Of a DNA stretch of 54,770 nucleotides, positions 11,601 to 21,420 are shown piece by piece. Numbering within the stretch: the stretch's first letter is position 1; every line of letters starts with the position of its first letter. A program made the position numbers and the translations under genes. The notes below the pieces were generated by a model. The model was not told the origin of the DNA. It saw only the letters and a list, made by a program, of their open reading frames with translations, and made no database searches. The stretch covers positions 1-54,770 of the forward strand of contig MU119530.1 in assembly GCA_014904845.1 (NCBI GenBank), read 5' to 3'. This DNA comes from Acephala macrosclerotiorum (taxonomy: Eukaryota > Ascomycota > Leotiomycetes > Helotiales > Mollisiaceae).

Positions 11601-13402
11601 GCTTGCTCAACAGCTTCAGCCTCTTTGGCTTCTCGTTGAGCCTGCAATCTCGATCGTTCAGCGACGTCCGCCTCTAGTTGAGCTTTTTGAATGGCAGCTT
11701 CTTGCGCCTCGTTTTCTGCAGCGAGTCTTAATCTCTCGGTTTCCTCAGCCTCCTGTTGAGCTTTCCGAATTGCAGCTTCCTTGGCTTCTTCGGCTTGTCG
11801 TCTGGCAGCATCTTGGGCCTCTTGTTTTGCTTTTAGCCTGGAAGCTTCAGCGACTTCAGCTTCAAGTTGGGCTTTTCGGGTTGCCTCGTCTTCGGCATCT
11901 TTCAAGGCCTTCAACCTAGCGATTTCTGCCTGTTCAGCGTCATGTAGGGCCTTGAGACGGGCAGCTTCAGCAGCCTCCTCCTCACGCTTTCGCCTGGCAA
12001 GATCCTGAGCAACTTGCTCTGCTTTTTGTCTGGTGGCTTCTTCGGCTTCTCGCTCAGACTGGATTCGAGCTTCCTCAGCTTCGCGTTCTGCTTGCAGTTG
12101 TGCCGCCTCAAGAGCTTCCGCTTCCATTCGAGCCTTCCGTCTCACAGCTTCCTCGGCGTCCTTCTGGGCTTGCAATCGAGCAAGTTCGGCCACTTCAGCT
12201 TCCTGAACCTCCCTCTCTGCTTTCTGCCTTGCTTCATCCTCTTGTTTCTGCTCGGATATCCGTTCGGCCTCTTCCTTTGCTTCCTGTTCAGCTTTCCGTC
12301 TTGCAGTTTCAGCCTCCTGCTCTTCTCGTAGTCTTCGGGCATCCTCTTCCTCCTTCCGCTTCTTGGCCAATTTCGCCCATTCTCCTTCGCGGACTTTCCG
12401 GTCGGCAGCCACATCCCAATTTCCGTAATCGTTTTCGATGGCCTCCATCCTGTCCAACCATCTCTCTGGTAGCGTATCCTGCCTTCCTTCCAATGTGTCT
12501 AAAAGAAAATCCAAATCCCGACCCAGTGTGGTGACCTTCTCTCGTAGTACATTTCGCATCACAGTGAACGTCTCTCTGGACAGGTATTCTTCATTGACCG
12601 TAGGGGTTCGAATGGTGTTCCAACCGCTTCTCAATGCAACTTCGATGTCCTCCAAAGCTAGCAGAAGGGGAGGAACTTTCTGTAATACGCTTAACCGTAT
12701 GCTCCATACATCCATTAGGCGCATCAGCCTGCTGAGATTTGGCAAGGAACGTAGCACCGTAGATGTGACAATCACTGTGAAATCATCCATTTTCGTGTAT
12801 GAAGAGAGGAACTGGGGAGTTGGCGCATTCGAGCCAGAGGACGAGGGGCGAGACCGAGGAGAAAAATGTGTATCAAGTACTTGGCGCTTGATATCCTCCA
12901 CATTCAGATCCTCCATATCTGCTTGTATCTCGTCGATTCGAGTTTCGTAGCGATCTACCTCCTCTGCCAACAGACTACCAATGTACTGAGACTCGTCGCC
13001 GTTTGTCATGCCAGAAGTCTCGTAGGCGGTCTGCGCACCAATATGGTCGACAAAGGGATCTGACAGCTTCCTTCGTTTCGTAGCAGGCATTTCGAAGCCT
13101 ACTGAACCTCCTTCGGCTGGCCATGGCCAATTCGTCAACTCCTCGACCCATTCTTGTATCTTTTTAGATGCTATTGTAGCACGCAGACCAAAAGCGCGTT
13201 CGCTCGTCGATGCAGCTTCGATACTCGCTTTTAATTTCCCGGAGGGGTTCGTGAAAGCTTCGAGGGTAGTCGCGGGTGATAGATCAGATAATAGATCATC
13301 TGCGAATCGTTTTCGAGTAGGGGATTGTGAGGCCTTGCGCACATGCATTCGTGGAGGCGTGAATCGCGGTCTATTAGGGGAAAAGAGTGGTGGGTTGTCC
13401 AT
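8699..13402 (-). CDS. GAR (Gas2-related) domain, long coiled-coil protein
   Basis: A single uninterrupted 1567-codon frame starting MDNPPLFSPNRPRF and ending with a basic KRLFRKG tail. Residues about 335-680 are a very long Ala/Glu/Lys/Arg-rich coiled coil (repeated EAEEA, RKAEQEA). Residues about 700-1300 are Ser/Pro-rich and look disordered. Around 1315-1372 is a GAR-type module: YHLSRTTGEAPIKLFVRLVG, then GERVMVRVGGGWADLGEYL. Known GAR domains, as in Gas2 and spectraplakins, bind microtubules, so a cytoskeletal or cortical role is likely, but no fungal function is shown by the sequence. There are no introns, unusual for a 4.7-kb fungal gene. The upstream region is shared with the divergent LYS4 gene. 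No damage is visible. Confidence 0.85.
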   Translation of the reverse strand: MDNPPLFSPNRPRFTPPRMHVRKASQSPTRKRFADDLLSDLSPATTLEAFTNPSGKLKASIEAASTSERAFGLRATIASKKIQEWVEELTNWPWPAEGGSVGFEMPATKRRKLSDPFVDHIGAQTAYETSGMTNGDESQYIGSLLAEEVDRYETRIDEIQADMEDLNVEDIKRQVLDTHFSPRSRPSSSGSNAPTPQFLSSYTKMDDFTVIVTSTVLRSLPNLSRLMRLMDVWSIRLSVLQKVPPLLLALEDIEVALRSGWNTIRTPTVNEEYLSRETFTVMRNVLREKVTTLGRDLDFLLDTLEGRQDTLPERWLDRMEAIENDYGNWDVAADRKVREGEWAKLAKKRKEEEDARRLREEQEAETARRKAEQEAKEEAERISEQKQEDEARQKAEREVQEAEVAELARLQAQKDAEEAVRRKARMEAEALEAAQLQAEREAEEARIQSEREAEEATRQKAEQVAQDLARRKREEEAAEAARLKALHDAEQAEIARLKALKDAEDEATRKAQLEAEVAEASRLKAKQEAQDAARRQAEEAKEAAIRKAQQEAEETERLRLAAENEAQEAAIQKAQLEADVAERSRLQAQREAKEAEAVEQARLTAERDAMEAKLAEERVQKQAAETLATETARIRAVEDVMKRKVEKDAESTESARIQAEREAEEAPADETASHKTSDDARMELPRLQAGNKSVATSRQEESQEPQAAVATRDADDGSSRQAPECTICADLQDLDEFTPLRTGARVTMGSGASTEVSTRNSDFFDAVKPSITSYAPYDGADESSAPLFLSISDDTRLEYDSNVKQAFLESPIHLKDGPSPLESLSPASPTKFNSLEPQEPVTPSQKIPRSGHTFANAIRRASSSPHASSVERPQSSSSSQLEPSPNAKDHGSPKTSGTRPRTPVKLLFPTDGTEDLLVSKTISNKSDENGWVAINSSDDEDVHPSEGHDNSRMDSIKASPTKSRNSVSSAILGYSMTDPTPEIQESEPAKYFQPVLSLVESARSPADGSEPTTPSKPVITVNEALPTIDRPSSPGSLFVSIPHDVKAIQRGIPPSSDGACEVCDSFAREEEVAERASDPVPARKTSITDINNSSRRISIPRRDSISSQTSTIITGRACEPPSSPMASPIEDNFLNSSFNEKDDVSPSAGRIGLRDRNSYDSPPDSPARAPKMSPKRSLQILKSSNLFPPNSNTVPSTPVEAPVFANLDLTTAPMVSSPKKATTDEQIQQQISSLLESIPARIRLTSEPDGTPFTSQTLRPKKTRRSVTPNLRPSSSMSNYSTSTTYSRAPTPGPQFTLAPAFAKTGQRTRTHNGNPEIKLYHLSRTTGEAPIKLFVRLVGEHGERVMVRVGGGWADLGEYLKEYASHHGRRSAADAGDKVEIQGLPPRAVSISSATSTIRGSGRDTPVPRPFSVMERERPGSSLNVRKTRKSIGANDPSPIPSRINDTRSPSTPLPISSRRVFETPPSVASVASSNSNSNSGTGPSGRSSRLSWTEEDSSLGLAGPKSKKVVISERDQEWVESMKEKVRLASAEKEKREKLDRDRERKTSFGEMDKVGGTKRLFRKG

Positions 13403-14105
13403 TTTCGCTGTAGGTTAGTATCTTCTTTTTCGTGGCTAATTTTCCCCATTGCTCAAGATTGCGCACCCATGGTAGTTCTTGAGAATTCGAAGGAGTACAA
13501 CATTATCGTAGGACAAAGTAACTAGTGCTGCGAGGGCGTTTGAGGCGTTCTTTCATAGGCGCCTGGACGTCTAGCCGGAAGGTTGCAGCATGCTAAATGT
13601 GAGGAATCGGTGTTCAAGACATGCAGAAACTGGAGGGGAGTTGAAAAGAGACTTGAAATGTGAAGCATCACATGCTTCATGAGACAGTAACGAGCGTTGG
13701 CAATAGGAGTTGGGAGTTATGTACAAGGGACAGGAAGAGTTGACGACGTGCTGCAGATAGATTCGCTACCCTTGGCGATCTTTATGCGTCAAGCCACTCA
13801 CTATTGTTGGACAGGGGTACGAGAGAGCGAGTGAAATAGAACAGTCATTTTTATACCAACGATGATGATTTTTCTGGAAGAGAAACACATTTTGAGACTC
13901 TTGGGAAGCTTATTCAACAAAAAATCTTTATCTATAATCTGCCAACGGCTGCATGGTGTTGTGCAGAAGTCTGATCGCGGTGTTTGAAAAGCTGCAAGTC
14001 ATTTGAGCCAATCAGAAGCCAGCCGAATCTCTGACCACAAAATAAAATCCTGGGGAAAATTTCGTCCCAGCATCAACACCGCAGCTGTGAGTCAATGGAC
14101 ACAAG
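13403..14105. promoter_or_regulatory. Divergent promoter region, GAR gene / LYS4
   Basis: 703 bases separate the start codons of two divergent genes, so both promoters must lie here or inside the genes. A CCAAT box lies at 14008-14012, about 94 bases upstream of the LYS4 ATG. No other gene is visible. Assigning the CCAAT box as functional is inference. Confidence 0.5.
14088..14094 (+). promoter_or_regulatory. TGAGTCA, CPC1/Gcn4-type site before LYS4
   Basis: A perfect TGA(C/G)TCA palindrome lies 11 bases before the LYS4 start codon. In fungi this is the binding site of the Gcn4/CpcA/CPC1 bZIP activator, which induces amino-acid biosynthesis genes on starvation, and lysine genes are classic targets. 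Its position so close to the ATG means it may fall in the transcribed leader, so function is uncertain. A 7-bp motif can occur by chance. Confidence 0.4.
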
Positions 14106-16693
14106 ATGATACCGGTATGCAATTCAGATCTTTGGCACTTCTCTACTAACATACTATGCAGACTCGACTCGGTCTACAAGGCCTGCGGGTCAGACCATCT
14201 CGAAATCTCCTCCCTCTCCGTGCCCCTCGATCCACAATCCGACCATATACAGCCACAGCACAGCGATTCCAGGATGTTTTCCACGCCCAAACCACCGATC
14301 CTACCTCCTCCGCCATCCTCAATTCTCTCAAGACACCTGCCCGAGTACCCCAGACATTGACGGAGAAGATTGTGCAGCGCTATTCTCTTGGCCTGCCAGA
14401 AGGCAAGGTCGTGAAGTCTGGAGATTATGTTACTCTTTCGCCATACCACTGCATGACGCGTATGTAACAATCTGCTCTTTATCTGACGATATTTTTAGAG
14501 CCGAGCTCTTCGCGAGTACTGCGAACTCGGCTCAGCTCCTCGACTCCCAAATCGTTCTTAAATCTCATACTGACTTATCTATAAGACGACAACTCTTGGC
14601 CTGTTGCTTTGAAATTCATGTCAATTGGTGCCAGCAAGATCCATGATCCGAAGCAGATTGTTATGACCCTTGACCACGACGTACAGAACAAGAGCGAGAC
14701 GAACCTCAAGAAGTACAGGCAGATTGAGGAGTTTGCCAAGAAGCAAGGTGTCGATTTCTATCCTGCTGGACGAGGAATTGGACATCAGATCATGGTCGAA
14801 GAGGGTTACGCATGGCCAGGCACAATGACAGTCGCGAGTGACTCTCACAGCAACATGTACGGAGGAGTTGGGTGTCTAGGCACAGCAATGGTGAGGACAG
14901 ATGCGGCGAGTATATGGGCTACAGGCAAGACATGGTGGGCAATTCCTCCGATTGCAAAGGTCACATTCACTGGAGTTCTGCCAAAGGGTGTTACAGGCAA
15001 GGATGTTATCGTGGCTCTGTGTGGGCTCTTCAACAATGACGAGGTCCTGAATCATGCAATCGAATTTACCGGCTCAGAACAGACAATGAGAAGTCTGCCA
15101 GTGGATGATCGACTTGCGATTGCGAATATGACGACCGAGTGGGGAGCGTTGACAGGGTTGTTCCCAATTGATGGGATGTTGCAGGCTTGGCTGAGGGCGA
15201 AGGCTACAACTTCTGCTTTGTTTGACGGGAAGCATGTTGAGTCGCGATTTACGCATGCCCGGATTGACGATTTGATCCAGAATCAATTGGAGGCGGATAA
15301 GGGGGCTACATACGCAAAGTCGCTCTACCTCAACCTCTCGACCCTCTCTCCCTATGTTTCAGGACCCAATTCGGTCAAGGTTGCCACACCGCTGCGGGAT
15401 CTGGAGGCGAAGAACATCAAGTTGAACAAAGCATATCTTGTTTCGTGCACGAATTCAAGAGCATCTGATCTTGCAGCTGCGGCCAAAGTCATCAAAGAGG
15501 CTGCCAAGGATGGAACACCAGCGAAGATTGCACCGGGAGTCGAGTTCTATATCGCAGCTGCGTCGATACCGGAGCAAGAAGCTGCAGAGGATGCTGGTGA
15601 CTGGCAAGCTCTCCTCGATGCAGGAGCCAAACCCTTGCCAGCTGGTTGTGGCCCTTGCATCGGCCTCGGAACCGGATTGCTGGAGCCAGGAGAGGTTGGC
15701 ATTAGCGCAAGCAACAGAAACTTCAAGGGCCGTATGGGGTCACCGGATGCGAAAGCATACCTCGCGAGCCCAGAAGTCGTGGCTGCTAGCGCACTGAGCG
15801 GAAAGATCAGTGGACCAGGATGGTACGAGAAGCCTGTTGGTGTCGAGAAGGTCGTCCTTGGCGAGGGCAATGGCATCCCAGAAGAGGATAGGGCGATTAG
15901 TGTTGAGGAGGCTCTCGATAGGCTGATCGCACAAGCAGATTCTATCATCGAGTCTGCGGAGGAGAAATTGTTGGACAAGTCCGAAGCCAAGGAAGAGTCA
16001 GGAGATGAACAATTGACTGCTATCCTTCCAGGCTTCCCAGAAAAGGTTGAGGGTGAGATTGTGTTCTGCGACGCAGACAACATTAACACCGACGGTATCT
16101 ACCCAGGTAAATACACATACCAGGACAACGTACCAGTTGAGAAGATGGCAGAAGTATGCATGGAGAACTACGATCCTGCTTTCGGCTCAATTGCTCGAGA
16201 GGGCGATATTCTCGTCTCCGGTTTTAATTTTGGATGTGGTAGCTCGAGAGAGCAGGCCGCAACCGCTATTCTCGCAAAGAAGATCCCTCTTGTCGTATCT
16301 GGCAGCTTTGGAAACATTTTCGCGAGAAATAGTATCAACAATGCATTGATGGGTGTTGAACTTCCTCGATTGGTCCAGAGACTGCGAGAGCATTTCTCGC
16401 GCAAGGATGTTGAGGAGAAGACGGATGTGAAGGAAACATCGCTGAACAAGGATAGCTTGGATAGTCCACCACCTGCACAACAAGCTAGCCCAGCAGAGAA
16501 GATGTTGACCAGGAGGACGGGATGGGAGTTGGTGTGGGATGTCAGGAGAAGTAAGGTCATTATAACTGAGGGTGAAGGTGGGGAAACATGGAGTCAGAAG
16601 GTTGGAGAATTGCCTCCGAATGTGCAGGAGATTATTGCACGAGGTGGGCTGGAGAAATGGGTCAAGGCAGAAATTGGAGAGGCGTCATCGTAG
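14106..16693 (+). CDS. LYS4: Homoaconitase, mitochondrial (lysine biosynthesis)
   Basis: Exons 14106-14114, 14162-14459 and 14586-16693 encode about 804 residues. The first intron (47 nt) has a TACTAAC branch site and the second is 126 nt. The N-terminus is Arg/Ser-rich and lacks acids, as expected of a mitochondrial presequence. The aconitase fold is clear: MTHDNS..., [11 protein letters not shown] (first cluster Cys, about residue 390), PAGCGPC (two more, about 457 and 460), and a C-terminal swivel domain with [13 protein letters not shown]. The three Cys would hold a 4Fe-4S cluster. The enzyme converts homocitrate to homoisocitrate via homoaconitate in the alpha-aminoadipate pathway. A Lys/Glu/Asp-rich linker joins the two halves, and a second Pro/Ala-rich insert (residues about 710-735) occurs near the end. 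All catalytic motifs appear intact. Confidence 0.95.
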
Positions 16694-17706
16694 GGTATGT
16701 TTGGATGAAATGTAGAATATGCTCGAATTAAAAACAAATACCCTCAGCTTTCTAGTTCCCTTGTGTCCGCGTTCTAGGCACGACCTGGGCACCCAAAAGT
16801 AATGAAACACCAGTTATCCACTTCCTCTTGACATATTTCGAAAGTCCCTTTCTGAAAATTATCCATTCCGTCGGAGATGTCAGTTTCCGGAGTACCACAG
16901 TCTAAATCGACGGGAATGACACTGGGGGATCATTTCGGTTTTGGGGCCAGGTACCGCTAAGGTCTGGGTCTTGTTTGTCCTCCATGAGACAAACGGCAGA
17001 GGATCAGCCAATTCAGGCTCCGAATATTGAGGCATTAAAAACGCCATGATTCTTCCTCTGATCATTCTCACCTCTCGTATGAGAACTTGAGGTACATCTT
17101 CCAGCTGACGAAAGGAAGGTGCTGAGTTTGTGCAATTGCTAGAGTTGGTAAATGTTTATGTCCCCACACGAAGACTGCAATCAAGGTATACTCAGGGAGA
17201 ATATCGAGAATTGAGATCTTCGTGTCGAGCACTAGTACATCGAAGCTTTCATTTCTGTTAGACATACTCCGGGAGATCGTGTTCCCGATCAAGTCAGGTA
17301 GCAGCTTTCCGTCTCCTTGCGCATGGACTTGCGACGAGCCATCTCGTCACACTTAAGACGAGGTCAGCTATCGTCAACTGTATTTAATGGCCAAGGGGAT
17401 AGATACAAACTCTGCACTAAGTTGCCTTGCTCTTTCCTTCGTTTTGGGTGGTTGTGTTCCCTCTCCTCGCGACGACTTCATGGCAGTCAAGAAAGGAAGG
17501 CACCTTCCGGTCTCCAGTCCACCCGCTTTGCTCTTTCCTCATCAACCCTCAATACTTGATAAAGTCCTTCCCTCCCAAAGTCTGGTTTCTTTCTTCCCTC
17601 TTCACAATCATCAACAATCAATCGCAACTTTTGCTTCTCTTGCTCTTCTCCATCACACGTTTTCATCCCATCAACACTTTTTGATTGATATTGGAATACC
17701 GCAAGC
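16694..17706. other. Intergenic; pyrimidine-rich leader before next gene
   Basis: No supported gene. Short minus-strand frames between about 16880 and 17292 have no recognisable domain. From about 17430 to 17700 the plus strand is strongly C/T-rich, a common feature of core promoters and 5' leaders of highly expressed fungal genes. It leads directly into the start codon at 17707. Confidence 0.45.
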
Positions 17707-19116
17707 ATGTTTTTCAGAATTCTTGCCTTTGCGGCCGTCGTCGGCTCTGCCGTCGCTCAACGTCCTTCAAACACATCCATCTGCGACTACTACACCACTG
17801 CTCTGTTGAAGAACAACACTGCTGCAAACCAGAAGACTCTGCTTACTCTCGTCGTCAACACTGCTGTCATTGGTAACTGTATGTCTCCCTCCTTCCATCT
17901 CGAGGCCATCAACTGACGCGTCCAGACACTCAACCAAACGTCGGCGTCACCGTTCCAGGCATCCTCGCTCCAGGAGAAGTCAATGGCATCGCAGTTAACC
18001 TCCTTCCATACTTCAATGGCGACCTTGCATCTACAAACACTGGCGGTTCGGTTGGTCGCTCTGTCAACTTCCTTGATGGTGGTGGAGCTGCTCCTCTCAT
18101 GAAGAACCTGCCTGCCAACAGCCCAAGCTCAGCTCAATAGTATGTTATTTGCTAATACCCCATGAAACCTTCTGACAGTCTGCAGTACCCTCTTGACTCA
18201 TCTATACGAGTACTTCGGTGTTCTCCTCGGCTGCTCTAAGCAAGGAGGCGCTGACTACCCTCCCTACTCTGGCGATGGTTCTCAATACAATGTTCACAAG
18301 TATGTTCTCTCGTCTGCATAAAATTGACCAACTACTGACTGTTTCAGGTTCATGGATCTTTCCCATGCCGAGGTCACCTGGTTCATTGACCAAGTTGCCC
18401 TGTCTGCCATGTCCTTTGGTGTCGCCAAGGACGACCTCGCCGTCGTTGGAACTGCTCTCAACTCCCTCTTCAACTACCGCTGCGCTCCACCGACGGTAGT
18501 CGTTCCCGCCCAGGGTCCTCAGCTCCAGAGCATCTGCATTGACTCGACGTGCCCAATCTTACCGAACGGAACATGCTCCAGCTACCAGGCCGCCATGAAG
18601 CCAGCTCTTGCCAACAGCACACAGCCAACCACAAACTCCACTGTCGGCCCCTACTCGAACAGCTCTTGCACAGCTGGCAGCTCCTGCGCTTCTTGCACAT
18701 GGGTCAACGTCAACGGCGTTACTACCTCATCATGCAATGGTGGTTCGTGCACTGCTGGTAGCTCTAGTTCATCTAGTGGTTCATCTGCCGGTGGTTCGCC
18801 TCAAGGCCCCAATTCCTCCGGCTCAAGTAGCTCTGGGTCTTCATCTGGCCCCAATACCCCATGTCATGGAAGCAACTCCGGGTCCTCTTCCTCCGGTGGC
18901 TCCACCGGTGGTGCAAGCAGTACCAATGGTGCTAACAACGGTGCGGGTGGGACTGCAGGTGGAGCGAGCTCCTCGTCCTCTGATGGCTCTGCTGACAATG
19001 CTGGTTCTGGCTCATCGTCTGGTTATACGCCCGCTACTGTCGCTCAAGCTGGTGCTGCGGCTGTTAGCGTGAACCTCGCCGCTATTGCTGGTGGTTTTGC
19101 TGCCCTTCTCTTGTAA
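17707..19116 (+). CDS. GPI-anchored cell-surface protein, conserved ascomycete family
   Basis: Exons 17707-17878, 17926-18139, 18186-18299 and 18348-19116, with introns of 46-48 nt and GTATGT donors throughout. The product starts with a signal peptide (MFFRILAFAAVVGSAVAQ). A conserved ectodomain follows, with ICDYYTTALLKNNTAANQ and a YFNGDLASTNTGG segment, several Cys and many N-glycosylation sequons. A Ser/Gly-rich spacer leads to a C-terminal hydrophobic tail (AGAAAVSVNLAAIAGG...ALLL) with no basic residues after it, the form of a GPI-anchor signal. I recognise the ectodomain as a family seen across ascomycetes but know no activity for it. Cell-wall or plasma-membrane location is a firm inference; enzymatic function is unknown. 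No damage is visible. Confidence 0.85.
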
Positions 19117-19438
19117 TTGTGGAGATGGTGGATTGTGGTGCTCTGTGTATATTGTATTCTGCGCGATGCCCTGACGCACTACTAATATCGAGTGATGCAC
19201 TTTTGGTTAAGGAGTACTTATATGAGGTGGACGAGGAAAAGGTGTAAAGGGGTCCATAACGATACCAAGAGTAATTCATAATGTTCACTATGACTCCTGT
19301 CCACATTTATAATGTAAGTGACAAGGCGATCGCCTCTTCATTAGTTCATGCCAGCTCTTGGACATTACATTCCCTTCTCCTTGTCATCCCATCCAACAGC
19401 TCCTTGAACAGAGTCCAACATCTCCAAAATCGATTATG
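19117..19438. other. Intergenic between convergent genes
   Basis: About 320 bases between the stop codons of two convergent genes. It must hold both 3' untranslated regions. No further feature is visible. Confidence 0.5.
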
Positions 19439-21420
19439 TCATGTCGGAGAAATCGCCTCACCCTTCATCGTCTGCTTGAAAACCTGCAAACTCAACTCGG
19501 GCTCCCAAGCAGGGACTTCATGTCCGGAATTGTAGACCCGGAGCCAGCTGAGGTTGTCTGCTGTCTTGTATGTTCCTGTTCATTCGATGGTCAGCTAGTC
19601 GAAAATGAGGGGTGAATTAGTGGGCAAAAATGATTGCGGGCAAAATCATGGGGAAGGAGGGTGAATTTGTCCGGGCGAAATGAGCTCTGAAATCCGTGAT
19701 TTCGCCCGGGCAAAATCGTGGCGGGCAAAATGAGTAAAAAAGACGATTTTTCCCGAGGGAAATGAGCTCTGAGATCTATGATCTTGCCCACCGACTTGGT
19801 CTAGTGAATTTGCCTGGGCAAAATGAGGTCCGAGATTGGTGATTCTGCTCAGACAACTGCTCGGGTTGCGAGTAAAACAAACAAAAGGAAAAAGAACGTA
19901 CCTTTCACAACCCCACCAACAGTAAAGTTCTCCACAGGCGTATCTCTGAAAGCGTCAGAGGAGGAGTAATCGATGGCGTTCACGGAAGCGTAGCCACCGA
20001 ACCAGTCGCAGACTGAATCTGCGTCGCCGGCCCAGATTAGGACTGTTATCCCGGATTGGACGACGCGGGAAAGGGTTGGGAGGAAGGATCTCATGTCTAC
20101 AAGGGAGGGGTTTGTTAGCTACCGTTCTAGGTCTGGTCTGGATAGGAGAGGGAGGGAAAGGCACGGAAAGGGGAGACGGAAAGGGGAGACGAACCATCGG
20201 CAAAATTCCCAAACGGATTCCCCACGGCATCCGAACAGGAACTATAATTCGCCCTCGCACCAATCTTCTTCACTATATCAGGCCGACGAAGATAATTCCC
20301 ATAAGTATCCGGCGGGAAATTCGCCGTATCCGATTGTGTGATGTCGTAGGAATCGTAATTCGTAGGGTAGTAGGCTGCGAAACTGTTGTCGACAGTGCTG
20401 CATGCGAGGTGGGCAGCTTGACAGTCTGCTAGGTCGTCGGTTGTTGAGGTGCAGTTATTGAGGGCAGGTAGGCAGAACTTAGTGTAGTTTGCCATGTACG
20501 CGTTGGCGATGGTGGAGTTGATGAGTGGGTAATGGGAGTTGTTGACGCTGAAGGAGATGTATTCTCTTTCTTGGATGGTAGCATCGTACCAGCTGTTGTC
20601 ATGTCAGTGAGGGGTCCAAAGAGAAGGTCTGGAAGAAGCTACCCGTTGTTGATACCAAGCGCGACGAGATTGATCTCCTCTGCGTCCAGATCTCCATCAT
20701 CAATCGCGTCATTTTGCTCTTGGATGTAGTCCGCAAATTCTGGCCCGTAATGTCCACCATAAGATTCAGTGAATAGGCCAAAGTCTCGACATTCGTACTC
20801 CGGGAATTGAGCAAAGAACGCCTGCAACAGGTTCCATACGAATGGCGCCGCAGAAACGGTACTATTCACAGTATCGGTGCCATACGAGAAGCCAGTACCG
20901 ATTGGTTCGTCGACATATAGCATGTTGGCATATTCGTTCCAGGAATGTGGATTCAGGGAGGGTTCCGTGGCGTTGGGATTGCCGTTGAATGTGCAGGGCC
21001 CATTCTCTTGGAAGAGACCAATCATGGAGGAGCAGCCTGGGCCACCGTTGAGCCAGAGCGCGAGAGGAGCGGAGTGAGGATGGTGACGGGCTTCGAAGAA
21101 CCAGAACCACATGCTCATATTTTCTGGCGATCCTGTTAGCTCTGGTGTTTGCTCTGAGGGAGGAGATACTTACGTCCAACAGAGAAGTAGCCTGAATATT
21201 GGTTCACTCCTGGAGTTGTTTCGCAGACTCCAGAATTCGTAACGAAGTCAATTGATGCCCCTGTCGATTCATGCTCGAAGATCGTGTGGGAGACTCCATC
21301 GCGTACTTCAATTGATCGTTTTCCAGCTGATCGTTTTGACACAGGGTTCCCGAGCACTCCTGATGAAGTTGAGGGTAATGTCGTCGCCAAAGCGAAAAAT
21401 CGCGATATTTGAATATGCAT
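19439..21420 (-). CDS. Secreted serine carboxypeptidase, peptidase family S10
   Basis: Exons 21420-21174, 21132-20643, 20592-20195, 20096-19902 and 19575-19439 give about 488 residues. The N-terminus is hydrophobic enough for a signal peptide. S10 landmarks appear in order: [20 protein letters not shown]; the nucleophile motif [11 protein letters not shown] (usually GESYGG, here TESYGG); the Asp motif [17 protein letters not shown]; and the His motif [12 protein letters not shown] near the end. The catalytic Ser, Asp and His are thus all present. The enzyme removes C-terminal residues from peptides in the vacuole or outside the cell; many Asn-X-Ser/Thr sites support passage through the secretory pathway. 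The last intron (326 nt) is far longer than the others and full of repeats. The exon 3 donor is GTTCGT, weaker than the rest. Confidence 0.9.
19576..19901 (-). repeat. Long intron with tandem foldback repeats
   Basis: This 326-nt intron of the S10 gene contains about three degenerate copies of a roughly 47-bp unit. Each copy has a GTGAATTTG-like start, then GGGCGAAAT...ATTTCGCCC-type ends that can pair. One copy is nearly perfect, with GGGCGAAAT and its exact complement around a short spacer (19672-19708). The other introns of this gene are 42-98 nt, so the repeat array accounts for the excess length. Confidence 0.65.

Noticed and set aside
8736..12950. Long plus-strand open frames opposite the GAR-domain gene
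   Set aside because: They mirror the low-complexity coiled-coil coding of the minus strand (Ser/Leu/Ala-rich complement of Glu/Ala/Lys codons) and show no domain or splice structure.
15547..16560. Minus-strand frames inside LYS4
   Set aside because: Antisense to strongly conserved aconitase motifs; no independent support.
16880..17292. Two short minus-strand frames between LYS4 and the GPI gene
   Set aside because: They do not join through plausible splice sites and show no family motif.
18470..19072. Other-frame reading frames over the Ser/Gly-rich spacer of the GPI protein gene
   Set aside because: Low-complexity repeats keep several frames open by composition alone.
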